64,000 bases of DNA from Arthrobacter sp. (lineage in GTDB: Bacteria > Actinomycetota > Actinomycetes > Actinomycetales > Micrococcaceae): positions 1 through 64,000 of the forward strand of contig JAHFUZ010000012.1 of assembly GCA_023264815.1 (NCBI GenBank), given 5' to 3'. The notes under the pieces were generated by a model that was not told the DNA's origin, did no database searches, and saw only the letters and a program-made list of their open reading frames with translations. Numbering within the stretch: the stretch's first letter is position 1; every line of letters begins with the position of its first letter. Below, one piece after another: positions 1-7,895 of the stretch. Both the position numbers and the translations under genes were made by a program.

Positions 1-58
1 CACAGCGCCGATGGTACTGCACCCGGGAGGGTGTGGGAGAGTAGGTCACCGCCGGAAC
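1..58 (+). rRNA. rrf: 5S ribosomal RNA, 3' end (partial)
   Basis: The first ~58 bases match the conserved 3' third of actinobacterial 5S rRNA, including GATGGTACTGC, GGGTGTGGGAGAGTAGG and a closing CGCCGGAAC. The gene starts before the window, so a 16S-23S-5S operon presumably lies immediately upstream. A strong terminator follows within 15 bases. The exact 3' end is approximate. Confidence 0.93.
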
Positions 59-70
59 ATCATTCACGGT

Positions 71-98
71 CAGGCCCCGACAACAACGTCGGGGCCTG
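71..98 (+). terminator. Rho-independent-type terminator of the rRNA operon
   Basis: A perfect 11-bp stem (CAGGCCCCGAC / GTCGGGGCCTG) closes a 6-nt loop AACAAC, 13 bases after the 5S end. There is no long T-tract, which is usual for high-GC actinobacteria. Confidence 0.88.
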
Positions 99-180
99 AC
101 CCATTTAACCAGCATCCGCAAAAGCATCACCACAGGCACCCCTGGCCGGCCACGCACCGCCGTCGAACACCACACCCACC

Positions 181-255
181 GCGAGAGCGTCACCGAAAAA
201 CCCACACCAACTGCGAGAGCGTCACCGAAAAACCCACACCAAGTGAGAGAGCGTC
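181..255 (+). repeat. Tandem 32-bp-period repeat (AGAGCGTC boxes)
   Basis: Two nearly complete 32-bp units start at 181 and 213, sharing 30 identical bases, and a third partial box ends at 255. Each unit carries a box ending AGAGCGTC and an A-rich core AAAAACCCACACCAA. The third box, AAGTGAGAGAGCGTC (241-255), is identical to a box at 34485-34499 in the permease-putA spacer, where the period is again 32 bp. The repeats lie between the rRNA terminator and the HU gene. They code for nothing convincing. Confidence 0.85.
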
Positions 256-432
256 CGCTGTGGGCGCAATTCCCCTCGAAAACCCCGAAAATCCGGTGAT
301 TTAAGGCAAAAAGTCGCGGAAACACGCGGAATTTGCGGTCCTCGCGAGCCCAAGCTGGTAAGTTTTCGAACAGTGGCTTGCACGCATGCCGCGTTCAGGC
401 TCCAGAAATCGTGACCGTCCAGGAGGACATCA
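256..432 (+). promoter_or_regulatory. Leader and presumed promoter of the HU gene
   Basis: Non-coding stretch between the repeat cluster and hup. It is less GC-rich than the coding DNA around it, with an AT-leaning part around 350-370 (GGTAAGTTTTCG) that could hold a -10 element. The Shine-Dalgarno AGGAGG is at 421-426, six bases before the ATG. The promoter itself is inferred from position only. Confidence 0.4.
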
Positions 433-720
433 ATGGCTAAGAACCGCAGTGAACTTGTTTCAGAGGTAGCAGGCAAGGCCGGCACCAGCCAGGCAGCCGT
501 CAACTCCGTCCTCGATGCCCTGTTCGAGGTTTTCGAGACGTCTGTCGCCGCCGGCGAGAAGATCACCATCCCGGGCTGGCTCGCAGTCGAGCGCACCGAC
601 CGCGCTGCCCGCACCGGCCGCAACCCGCAGACCGGCGAGACCATCCAGATCGCAGCAGGCCACAGCGTCAAGCTGACCGCCGGCTCCAAGCTGAAGGCTG
701 CAGTCGCCAAGAAGAAGTAG
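433..720 (+). CDS. hup: HU-family nucleoid-associated DNA-binding protein
   Basis: HU is a small dimeric protein that bends and compacts chromosomal DNA without strong sequence preference. The 95-residue product has the typical HU length and fold: an N-terminal MAKNRSELV helix pair, then the beta-arm region with TGRNPQTGE, the conserved arm sequence (RNPxTGE) that inserts into the minor groove, and a lysine-ending tail AVAKKK. It lacks the long lysine/alanine C-terminal tail of mycobacterial HupB. The start is fixed by AGGAGG six bases upstream. It is monocistronic, with a strong terminator directly after the stop. It lies next to an rRNA operon, in keeping with high expression. Confidence 0.95.
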   Translation: MAKNRSELVSEVAGKAGTSQAAVNSVLDALFEVFETSVAAGEKITIPGWLAVERTDRAARTGRNPQTGETIQIAAGHSVKLTAGSKLKAAVAKKK

Positions 721-738
721 TCTTCTTCAGCACCAGCC

Positions 739-773
739 AAAGGAGCGGCAACCTGACGGGTTGCCGCTCCTTT
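739..773 (+). terminator. Terminator after hup
   Basis: A perfect 15-bp stem (AAAGGAGCGGCAACC and its complement) closes a 5-nt loop. It ends in TTT and starts 18 bases after the hup stop codon. Confidence 0.92.
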
Positions 774-832
774 GCGTTAAGTGCAGTGGGCGCCGATTCG
801 CCGCCCCGGCGGAGGTGGCGGACAATGGATAG

Positions 833-2980
833 GTGCCTTCTGCAGCAAAGTCCCGTCCCACAGCATCCCCACCGGCCCCTGGCAGGGGCGCTACGGCGCT
901 GGGCGCCGGTGCCATGGGAATTTCCCGGCCCTGGCAGCTCCTGGGACTCGCAGCGCTGTTCCTGGGCCTGGTGGCAGCCCTCCTCTTCTCCGGTGCTGCC
1001 GCCGCCCGTACGGTTTCGGACCCGGGTGCACTGGCCCGCTGGGGACTGCCCATCAGCAAGGCCCTCCACAACGTGTCCCTGGCCACGGTTATTGGCGGGC
1101 TGATCTTCTCGATCGGCATCCTGCCAAGAACCTCGGGGCCGCGGTCCCGGACCCACCAGGACGAGGCTCCCGAACACCCGGCCTTCACCCGGGCCCTGGC
1201 CATAGCTGCGGCCGCCGGCGCCGTGTGGACGCTGTCAGCTATCGCCGTCCTGGTACTCACGTATTCCGACGTTGCAGGCCAGGGACTCTCCGGCGATGCC
1301 GAGTTCACCCGCGCCCTGGTCTACTTCATGACGGACATCGACACCGGCCGGGCCTGGCTGGCAGTCACCATCATCGGGGCCGTGGTGACCACCGCCCTGT
1401 TCGGTGTCAGGTCCCTCGGCGGACTCGCCCTCACCCTGCTCCTGGCGCTCGGCGGACTGGTGCCTGCCGCGCTGATCGGGCACTCCTCAAGCTCCTCGGA
1501 CCACTCCGGTGCCGTCAACTCCCTCGGCCTGCACCTTGTAGGGGTCAGCGTCTGGGTGGGCGGCATCATCATGCTGGCGCTGCTGTCCGGCATCCTGACG
1601 GGCCCGAAGCCCGGCACCGGCGCCGACATCACCGAACCGACGCTTCGGCGGTTCTCAGCGCTGGCAGGCTTTGCCTTTGCACTGGTGTTTGCCTCGGGCG
1701 TCATCAACGCCAGCATCCGCGTCACCAACTGGGCAGACCTCTTCGGCTCACCGTACGGCCAACTGATCCTGGTGAAGGCGGCGGCCACCCTGTTCCTCGG
1801 CGGAATCGGCCTGATGCACCGGCAATGGGTCATCCCGCAGCTGGGCCGCAAAGGCGCGGCCCTGTCGTCCCGCCGCGTGCTGTGGCAGCTGGTGCTCGTG
1901 GAACTCCTGGTCATGGGGGCCACCTCGGGGGTCGCCGTCGCCCTGAGCCGTTCGGCACCGCCGGAGCCCACCGCGTTCGCGCCGGACGCCACACCGGCGT
2001 TCATCCTCTCCGGCTACGAACTGCCGCCGGAACTGACACCGGAGCGGTGGCTGACCGAGTGGCGCATCGACTGGCTGTGGGTTGCGGTGGTGGTCTTCGC
2101 GCTGGTGGCCTACGTGCTCGGTGTGGCCAAGGTCCGGCGGCGCGGCGACAAATGGCAATGGTTCCGCACTGTGAACTGGGTGATCGGCCTCCTGGTGCTG
2201 ACCTACATCACCTCAGGCCCGCCCACGGTCTACGGCATGGTGCTGTTCTCCGCGCACATGGTGGGCCACATGGCGCTGACCATGGTGGCGCCCATCTTCC
2301 TGGTGCTGGGCGCACCGGTGACGCTGGCGATGCGGGCCCTGCCGGCGAGGTCGGACGGGTCCCGCGGCCTGCGTGAGTGGGTGCTGGTCTTTGTGCACTC
2401 CAGGTTCTCGCAGGTGGTCACGCACCCGCTGTTCGCCGCGGCCAACTTCGCCGGCTCCATTGTGCTGTTCTACTTCTCGGATGCCTTCGGCTTTGCCATG
2501 CGCGAGCACGTGGGCCACGAGCTGATGAACCTGCACTTCCTGCTCACCGGGTACATCTTCGTGCTAAGCATGATCGGCACGGACCCGCTGCCGCGCCGAG
2601 CGCCCTACCCCCTGCGGCTGCTCCTCCTGCTGGCCACCATGGCGTTCCACGCCTTCTTCGGCGTCACCGTTATGGGCGGGACCAGCCTCCTGGCCGCGGA
2701 CTACTTCGGCAACCTCGGCCGGCCCTGGGGACCATCCGCCCTGGCCGACCAGCAACTGGGCGGCGCGGTGACGTGGGGCATCGGCGAAGTGCCCACGCTG
2801 CTGGTGGCCATTGGCGTGGCGATCATGTGGTCCCGTTCCGATGCGCGCGAGACGAAACGCGTGGACCGCGCGGCGGACAGGAATAACGACGCCGATCTCA
2901 CCGCTTATAACGATATGTTTGCCAAGTTGGCCGAACGCGATGCCAAAGTGGCTGAACGCAACAAGCTGGAAGGACGCTGA
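833..2980 (+). CDS. CopD-CtaG fusion: copper-handling / cytochrome c oxidase assembly membrane protein
   Basis: A polytopic membrane protein of up to 715 residues. The N-terminal half resembles CopD-type copper-resistance membrane proteins, with long hydrophobic helices and a conserved region near ALIGHSSSSSDHSGAVNSLGLH. The C-terminal half resembles CtaG of caa3-type oxidase assembly, with YGMVLFSAHMVGHMALTMVAPIF in the membrane and a histidine-rich helix HVGHELMNLHFLLTGY. The inferred role is copper delivery across the membrane to cytochrome oxidase. The GTG start at 833 has a poorly spaced GGAGG. An ATG at 914 would remove 27 residues and begin just before the first hydrophobic helix; neither start is well supported. 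The stop overlaps the start of the next gene (TGATG), so they are translationally coupled. Confidence 0.82.
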   Translation: MPSAAKSRPTASPPAPGRGATALGAGAMGISRPWQLLGLAALFLGLVAALLFSGAAAARTVSDPGALARWGLPISKALHNVSLATVIGGLIFSIGILPRTSGPRSRTHQDEAPEHPAFTRALAIAAAAGAVWTLSAIAVLVLTYSDVAGQGLSGDAEFTRALVYFMTDIDTGRAWLAVTIIGAVVTTALFGVRSLGGLALTLLLALGGLVPAALIGHSSSSSDHSGAVNSLGLHLVGVSVWVGGIIMLALLSGILTGPKPGTGADITEPTLRRFSALAGFAFALVFASGVINASIRVTNWADLFGSPYGQLILVKAAATLFLGGIGLMHRQWVIPQLGRKGAALSSRRVLWQLVLVELLVMGATSGVAVALSRSAPPEPTAFAPDATPAFILSGYELPPELTPERWLTEWRIDWLWVAVVVFALVAYVLGVAKVRRRGDKWQWFRTVNWVIGLLVLTYITSGPPTVYGMVLFSAHMVGHMALTMVAPIFLVLGAPVTLAMRALPARSDGSRGLREWVLVFVHSRFSQVVTHPLFAAANFAGSIVLFYFSDAFGFAMREHVGHELMNLHFLLTGYIFVLSMIGTDPLPRRAPYPLRLLLLLATMAFHAFFGVTVMGGTSLLAADYFGNLGRPWGPSALADQQLGGAVTWGIGEVPTLLVAIGVAIMWSRSDARETKRVDRAADRNNDADLTAYNDMFAKLAERDAKVAERNKLEGR

Positions 2981-4983
2981 TGAGCGAAACCGTACGCACC
3001 CAACTCCGGGTCCGCGCCTCCGAACTGGTGGGCCGCAACTGGCTCAACACCGGTGGGAAATCGCTGGACCTCGAAGCCCTGCGCGGCAAGATCGTGCTGC
3101 TCGACTTCTGGACTTTCTGCTGCATCAACTGCCTGCACGTCCTCGACGAGCTGCGTCCGCTCGAGGAGAAGTACTCCGACGTCCTGGTGACTGTGGGCGT
3201 CCACTCGCCCAAATTCGAACACGAGGCCGACCCGGTTGCCCTCGCTGCCGCCGTCGAGCGCTACGAGATCCACCACCCTGTCCTGGACGACCCGGAGCTG
3301 GACACCTGGAAGGCGTACACGGCGCGCGCCTGGCCCACCCTGGTGGTCATCGACCCGGAAGGCTACATCGTGGCGCACCTCTCCGGTGAGGGCCACGCGG
3401 ACGGCCTGGCTGTCCTGATCCCCGAGCTGATTGCCGAGCATGAGGCCAAGGGCACGCTGCACCGCGGCTCCGGCCCGTACGTAGCGCCGGAGGCCACCTC
3501 GGGCACCCTCCGCTTCCCGGGCAAGGCACTTTTCCTCCCCGCCGGGCGGGGTACGTCGGACGCGGGCACCCCTGACGGCGGGACGTCCGACGCCGGCTCC
3601 TGGCTCGTGACGGATACCGGCCACCACCGCCTCGTGGAGTTGGGCACCGACTTCCAGACGGTGCTCCGCACCTACGGTTCAGGCACCAAGGGTTATGCCG
3701 ACGGACCCGCCGCGGACGTGGACCCCGTGACGCCGACGGCACGGTTCAACGAGCCGCAGGGCCTGGTGCTGCTTCCGGAAGAGGTGGCAGCGAAGGCGGG
3801 CTACGACGTCGTGATTGCCGACTCCGTCAACCACCGCCTGCGCGGCCTGTCCTTGGCGGACGGGACCGCCACCACACTCGCCGGCAACGGCGTCCAGCGG
3901 CTCCTGGAAACGGGCCCGGCGCGCGTGGACGAGGACGCTGCGGGTTTCACCGGCCAGCTCAGCGGGCACCCGCTCGAGGTCTCACTCAGCTCGCCGTGGG
4001 ATGTTGTGTGGTCCACCAAGCTCAACGCGGTGTTGATTGCCATGGCCGGCACGCACCAGATCTTCAGCTTTGACCCGGTGACCGGCGCGGTGGCGATTGT
4101 TGCCGGCAACGGACTGGAGGGCCTCCTGGACGGCCCGGCCCACGAGGCCTGGTTCGCCCAGTCCTCCGGCCTCGCTGAGGACGCCGACGGCAACGTCTGG
4201 GTGGCGGATTCCGAAACGTCAGCCCTCCGGAAACTGGTCATCGATGACGCCGGCACGGTCACCGTGGAAACCGCTGTTGGCAAGGGGCTCTTCGACTTCG
4301 GCTTCCGCGACGGCCCCGCAGCCGAGGCAAGGTTGCAGCACCCGCTCGGCGTCACCGTCCTGCCCGACGGCTCGGTGGCCATCGCCGACACCTACAACGG
4401 CGCAGTACGCCGCTACGACCCCGCCTCAGGCACCGTGTCCACACTGGCGCGCGGACTCTCCGAACCCTCGGACGTGATTGTGGACCACACGCAGGCAGTG
4501 GGCTCCGAGCCGCTCCTGGTGGTGGTGGAGGCCAACAAGCACCAGCTGGTGTACGTGCCCATCCCCAAGGAAGCCCAGCAGGTGGACGAGGGCGCATCGC
4601 AGACCCACCGGCCCAAGAGCCCCGTAGCCCCGGGCCTGCTGGAACTGACTGTCCGCTTCACCGCCCCCACGGGCCAGAAGCTCGACGACCGCTGGGGCGA
4701 CCCCACCCAGTTGAAGATCTCCTCCACGCCTCCGGAACTGCTGGTGGCCGGCGGCGGAACGTCGGTGGGGCTGCTGCGGACGCTGGAACTGGCGTCCGGG
4801 ATTCCGGAAGGCGTCCTGCACATCACCGCCCGGGCCGCGGCCTGCGACGGTCCCGAAGACGCGGACGGCGAGATCCCCGACCACGCCGCGTGCCACCTGT
4901 ACCAGCAGGACTGGGGCATCCCCGTCCTGCTGACGGACGACGGCGACACCGAGCTGGTCCTGGACCTGCGCGGCATGGACTGA
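2980..4983 (+). CDS. Thioredoxin-like / NHL-repeat protein
   Basis: A 667-residue protein. Residues ~15-170 form a TlpA/thioredoxin-like domain with WTFCCINC, in which C48-I-N-C51 is the redox pair. The rest is an NHL-type beta-propeller with recurring blocks such as VADSETSALRKL, IADTYNGAVRRYD and ADSVNHRLRGLSL. The architecture is that of NHLRC2-type proteins. No signal peptide is visible, so a cytoplasmic location is likely. It begins one base inside the stop of the CopD-CtaG gene. This suggests a joint function in metal or thiol handling during oxidase assembly, but that is inference from the neighbour only. A strong bidirectional hairpin follows the stop. Confidence 0.85.
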   Translation: MSETVRTQLRVRASELVGRNWLNTGGKSLDLEALRGKIVLLDFWTFCCINCLHVLDELRPLEEKYSDVLVTVGVHSPKFEHEADPVALAAAVERYEIHHPVLDDPELDTWKAYTARAWPTLVVIDPEGYIVAHLSGEGHADGLAVLIPELIAEHEAKGTLHRGSGPYVAPEATSGTLRFPGKALFLPAGRGTSDAGTPDGGTSDAGSWLVTDTGHHRLVELGTDFQTVLRTYGSGTKGYADGPAADVDPVTPTARFNEPQGLVLLPEEVAAKAGYDVVIADSVNHRLRGLSLADGTATTLAGNGVQRLLETGPARVDEDAAGFTGQLSGHPLEVSLSSPWDVVWSTKLNAVLIAMAGTHQIFSFDPVTGAVAIVAGNGLEGLLDGPAHEAWFAQSSGLAEDADGNVWVADSETSALRKLVIDDAGTVTVETAVGKGLFDFGFRDGPAAEARLQHPLGVTVLPDGSVAIADTYNGAVRRYDPASGTVSTLARGLSEPSDVIVDHTQAVGSEPLLVVVEANKHQLVYVPIPKEAQQVDEGASQTHRPKSPVAPGLLELTVRFTAPTGQKLDDRWGDPTQLKISSTPPELLVAGGGTSVGLLRTLELASGIPEGVLHITARAAACDGPEDADGEIPDHAACHLYQQDWGIPVLLTDDGDTELVLDLRGMD

Positions 4984-5006
4984 CCACCGCCGTCGTTCAT
5001 TAACCT

Positions 5007-5055
5007 CAGAGGGCTGCCTCCCGCGACCGTTTGCGTCATGGGAGGCAGCCCTCTG
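5007..5055. terminator. Bidirectional terminator between convergent genes
   Basis: A perfect 16-bp stem (CAGAGGGCTGCCTCCC and its complement at 5040-5055) with a 17-nt loop. It lies between the NHL gene ending at 4983 and the leftward gene ending at 5066. Confidence 0.9.
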
Positions 5056-5065
5056 ACGTTCGGTC

Positions 5066-6058
5066 CTAATAGGTCAGGAGCGGGGTGACCTTGATGGTGT
5101 CGCCGTCCACGTCCAGGCGGGTGGTGAAGCTGAAGTCCACCTCTTCGTCCAGTGGGAACCACGCGCCCGTAAAGCCGCTCTGCTGGACTGCTTCCACCCT
5201 GGCCTTGCCATCGAGGGGCGCCACCACCCAGCGGCCGCCGAAGGGCTCGATGGAAATTTTCGGGTACTTGGCGATGCTCCACTTGATGGTGCCGTCGGCC
5301 ACGTTGTTGGTGCTGGCGAAATAGAACGGGCAGTCCGGCTGCAGCCGCTGCTGTTTGACGGCTTCGGCGGCGCAGGCGTCCAGGAACTCCTGGACCCGGG
5401 CGCCCACGTCGTCGCGCAGTTTTCCGGTGGCCTCGGTCAGGAGGTTCAGCGGGGCCGGCGGAGTGTCCCGGGAGGTGATGGTGGCGCGGGTGGCCGGGGC
5501 GGCGAAATACTCGCCGTTGAGCGACGCCTCGTACTCGCCCGGGTAGAAGACAGCGAAGGAGTTCCGCCCGGCGGGCATGTTCACCGGGACGCCGTTGAGG
5601 TTGGCTTCGCTGGCGTTGACCACCGTGACCCCCAGCGTAGGCAGCCGCGAAGGCACAAAGGCCCAGGTGTTGAAGAACAGCCATTCCGTGCCGGTCCGCT
5701 CCAGCAGGAAATCAGTGCGCAGCCTGCTGCCGTCAATTGTGTACTGTACCGGCACCATAATCTGGTTATCCGAGCGTTCCTCTGGCTCCCCGATGGTGAC
5801 GTTCGCCAGGCGCGAGGCTGCCGTCTTTAGCGCTGTGCCATCGAGCATGGCAGCGTTGCTGGGAGGCACGGTGGCCCGCAGCAGGCCCAGGGCCTTGCCG
5901 CCGTCGCCTTCCTGCAGGGCATCCAGGTATTCGCGGACGGGCTGCTGCGGACTGGCCACCGTATTGTTCACCACGTTGATGCCCACAATGGCAGCGGCCA
6001 CGGCAAGCATGAGGCCCAGCAGCCATCCGGCCGCGATCCTCACCAACGCTTGACTCAT
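5066..6058 (-). CDS. Membrane-anchored protein of unknown function
   Basis: A 330-residue protein beginning MSQALVRIAAGWLLGLM, with one N-terminal membrane helix (~residues 7-30) and a long extracytoplasmic part. Just after the helix the segment PVREYLDALQEGDGGKALGL resembles the start of DUF4878/NTF2-like ectodomains. A later region is rich in short beta-strand-like stretches. I do not recognise the family with certainty. The reading frame stays open further upstream, to 6217, but that extension is Pro/Ala/Gly-rich and overlaps the end of the neighbouring ATPase gene. ATG at 6058 with AAGGGG upstream is therefore preferred. It lies downstream of the HerA-like ATPase on the same strand, 130 bases away. 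Confidence 0.7.
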   Translation of the reverse strand: MSQALVRIAAGWLLGLMLAVAAAIVGINVVNNTVASPQQPVREYLDALQEGDGGKALGLLRATVPPSNAAMLDGTALKTAASRLANVTIGEPEERSDNQIMVPVQYTIDGSRLRTDFLLERTGTEWLFFNTWAFVPSRLPTLGVTVVNASEANLNGVPVNMPAGRNSFAVFYPGEYEASLNGEYFAAPATRATITSRDTPPAPLNLLTEATGKLRDDVGARVQEFLDACAAEAVKQQRLQPDCPFYFASTNNVADGTIKWSIAKYPKISIEPFGGRWVVAPLDGKARVEAVQQSGFTGAWFPLDEEVDFSFTTRLDVDGDTIKVTPLLTY

Positions 6059-6188
6059 CTGCACGCCCCTTACGTTACCTGCAAGCCCGCCGAACTCAGG
6101 ATTAGGGGCCGCCCCTCCGGAGGAGGGAGCGGCCGCATTCCTGAGGCCCGACGGCGGGCGGCCGGCCGGGGGCATCGTCGCGGTGTGC

Positions 6189-7886
6189 CTAACGGCGGCG
6201 CCGGGACGAGGTGCCAAACACGCCGCGGAGCAGCTCGCGGCCTAGCTGGGTGCCCATGGACCGGACCATGCTCTTGAGGCCGCCGCCCAAGGCGCCGCCA
6301 AGCGCGCCCGCGAGGTCGCCCACGATCCCGCCGCCCGACGGCGCGGGCTCGGGGGCCCGAGGGGCACGGGCCCGTTCAGGCGCGGGGGCCCTCTCCGGGA
6401 CCGGGGCGGGACGGCTGCTGGGGCGGCCCAGGATCTCCTCTTCGATCCGGCGGGCCTCGGCGTCCACGTCTGCCTGGCTGCCGCCTCCCGGAACGTGCGG
6501 CTCACCCGGGGCGGCGTCGCCGGTGGGGGCGGCCGCCTTGCCGTTGAGTTTCTCGTAGGCCGAAATGTTGTCCACGGCGGTCCCGTACTTCGCGAGCAGC
6601 GCTGACCCGGCAACGGTGGTTTTGATGAGGTCGTCCGTGCTGGGGCCCATCACGGATTCCGGGGCACGCAGGCGGGTGAGGGCCACCGGAGTGGGCGCAC
6701 CCTTCTCATTCATCACGGTGATGACTGCCTCGCCGATCCCTGCGGATGTGAGGGTTTCCTCGAGGTCGTAGTCGCTGACCGGGAAGGTGGAGACAGTGGC
6801 TTTCAGGGCCTTGGCATCCTCCGGGGTGAAAGCGCGGAGGGCATGCTGGATGCGGTTGGCCAGCTGGCCCAGGACATCCGCGGGAACGTCCTTGGGGGTC
6901 TGGGTGACGAAGAAGATGCCCACGCCCTTGGAACGGATCAGGCGGACGGTGGTGGTGATGGCGTTCAGGAAAGCCTTCGAGGCGCCGTTGAAGAGCAGGT
7001 GGGCTTCGTCCAGGAAGAACACCAGCTTCGGTTTGTCCAGGTCGCCGGCCTCGGGCAGGTCCTCGAAAAGGTCCGCCAGCAGCCACATCAGGAACGTGGA
7101 GAACAGCATGGGTTTGGTCTGCAGCGTGGGGAGCTCCAGGCAGGTCACCACGCCGCGGCCGTCCGGGGCGGTCCGGAGCAGCTCGGCGGTATCGAACTCC
7201 GGCTCGCCGAAGAACTTTTCCAGGCCCTGTGCTTCCAGGGTCACCAGTTCGCGCAGGATCACGCCCGCGGTGGCCTTGGACAGGCCGCCCAGTTCCTCCA
7301 GCTCGTCCTTGCCCGCGTCCGAGGTGAGGAACTGGATGACCGCGCGGAGGTCCTTGAGGTCAATCAGTTCGAGGTTGTTTTTGTCCGCAAAGTGGAAGAC
7401 CAGCTGCAGGCTGGATTCCTGGGTGTCGTTGAGCTCCATCACGCGGGAAAGCAGGATGGGGCCGAAGGAAGTGATGGTGGCGCGGACGGGGATGCCGTTG
7501 CCGTCGCCGCCCAGGGCCAGGAACTCCACCGGGTAGGTCTTGCCGGTCCAGGCCTGGCCAATGCTGTCCGTGCGGACCTTCAGTTTCTCGCTCCCGGCAG
7601 CCGCAGTGGCCAGGCCGGACAGGTCGCCCTTGATGTCGGCGAGGAACACAGGAACGCCCGCTGCGGACAGCTGCTCTGCCATCATGTGCAGCGTGACGGT
7701 CTTGCCGGTGCCGGTGGCGCCGGCCACCAGGCCGTGCCTGTTCATCATGGACAGCGGCAGCCGGACCTGGGCTTCCTTGTGGAGTTCGCCGTCCACAATG
7801 GCGGCACCCAGTTCGATGGTGGCACCTTCCAGGGCGTAGCCCTTCTGGATGGTGGCAAGCTTCTCTGCAGTGGTTTTGTTGGCCAT
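6189..7886 (-). CDS. HerA-like / DUF853 P-loop ATPase
   Basis: A 565-residue P-loop ATPase of the DUF853 (HerA/FtsK-like) family. Walker A is GATGTGKT (residues 56-63) and Walker B is KLVFFLDEAHLLF. An arginine-rich sensor region follows (TTVRLIRSKGVGIFFVTQTP). The last ~100 residues are Pro/Ala/Arg-rich low complexity and end SSRRRR. Related proteins are hexameric DNA-translocase-like ATPases, but the cellular role of this subfamily is not established. Its start is only 9 bases after the stop of benE, so it may be co-transcribed with the benzoate transporter despite no obvious functional link. A GC-rich inverted repeat near 6112-6142 lies downstream. Confidence 0.85.
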   Translation of the reverse strand: MANKTTAEKLATIQKGYALEGATIELGAAIVDGELHKEAQVRLPLSMMNRHGLVAGATGTGKTVTLHMMAEQLSAAGVPVFLADIKGDLSGLATAAAGSEKLKVRTDSIGQAWTGKTYPVEFLALGGDGNGIPVRATITSFGPILLSRVMELNDTQESSLQLVFHFADKNNLELIDLKDLRAVIQFLTSDAGKDELEELGGLSKATAGVILRELVTLEAQGLEKFFGEPEFDTAELLRTAPDGRGVVTCLELPTLQTKPMLFSTFLMWLLADLFEDLPEAGDLDKPKLVFFLDEAHLLFNGASKAFLNAITTTVRLIRSKGVGIFFVTQTPKDVPADVLGQLANRIQHALRAFTPEDAKALKATVSTFPVSDYDLEETLTSAGIGEAVITVMNEKGAPTPVALTRLRAPESVMGPSTDDLIKTTVAGSALLAKYGTAVDNISAYEKLNGKAAAPTGDAAPGEPHVPGGGSQADVDAEARRIEEEILGRPSSRPAPVPERAPAPERARAPRAPEPAPSGGGIVGDLAGALGGALGGGLKSMVRSMGTQLGRELLRGVFGTSSRRRR

Positions 7887-7895
7887 GCCGCTAGC

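Noticed and set aside
181..255. CRISPR array
   Set aside because: The regular 32-bp period with near-identical whole units leaves no unique spacers, there are only two full units and no cas genes.
11..304. Open frame across the 5S end, the terminator and the 32-bp repeats
   Set aside because: It overlaps rRNA and a perfect terminator hairpin, and its length comes from the repeat units; no protein character.
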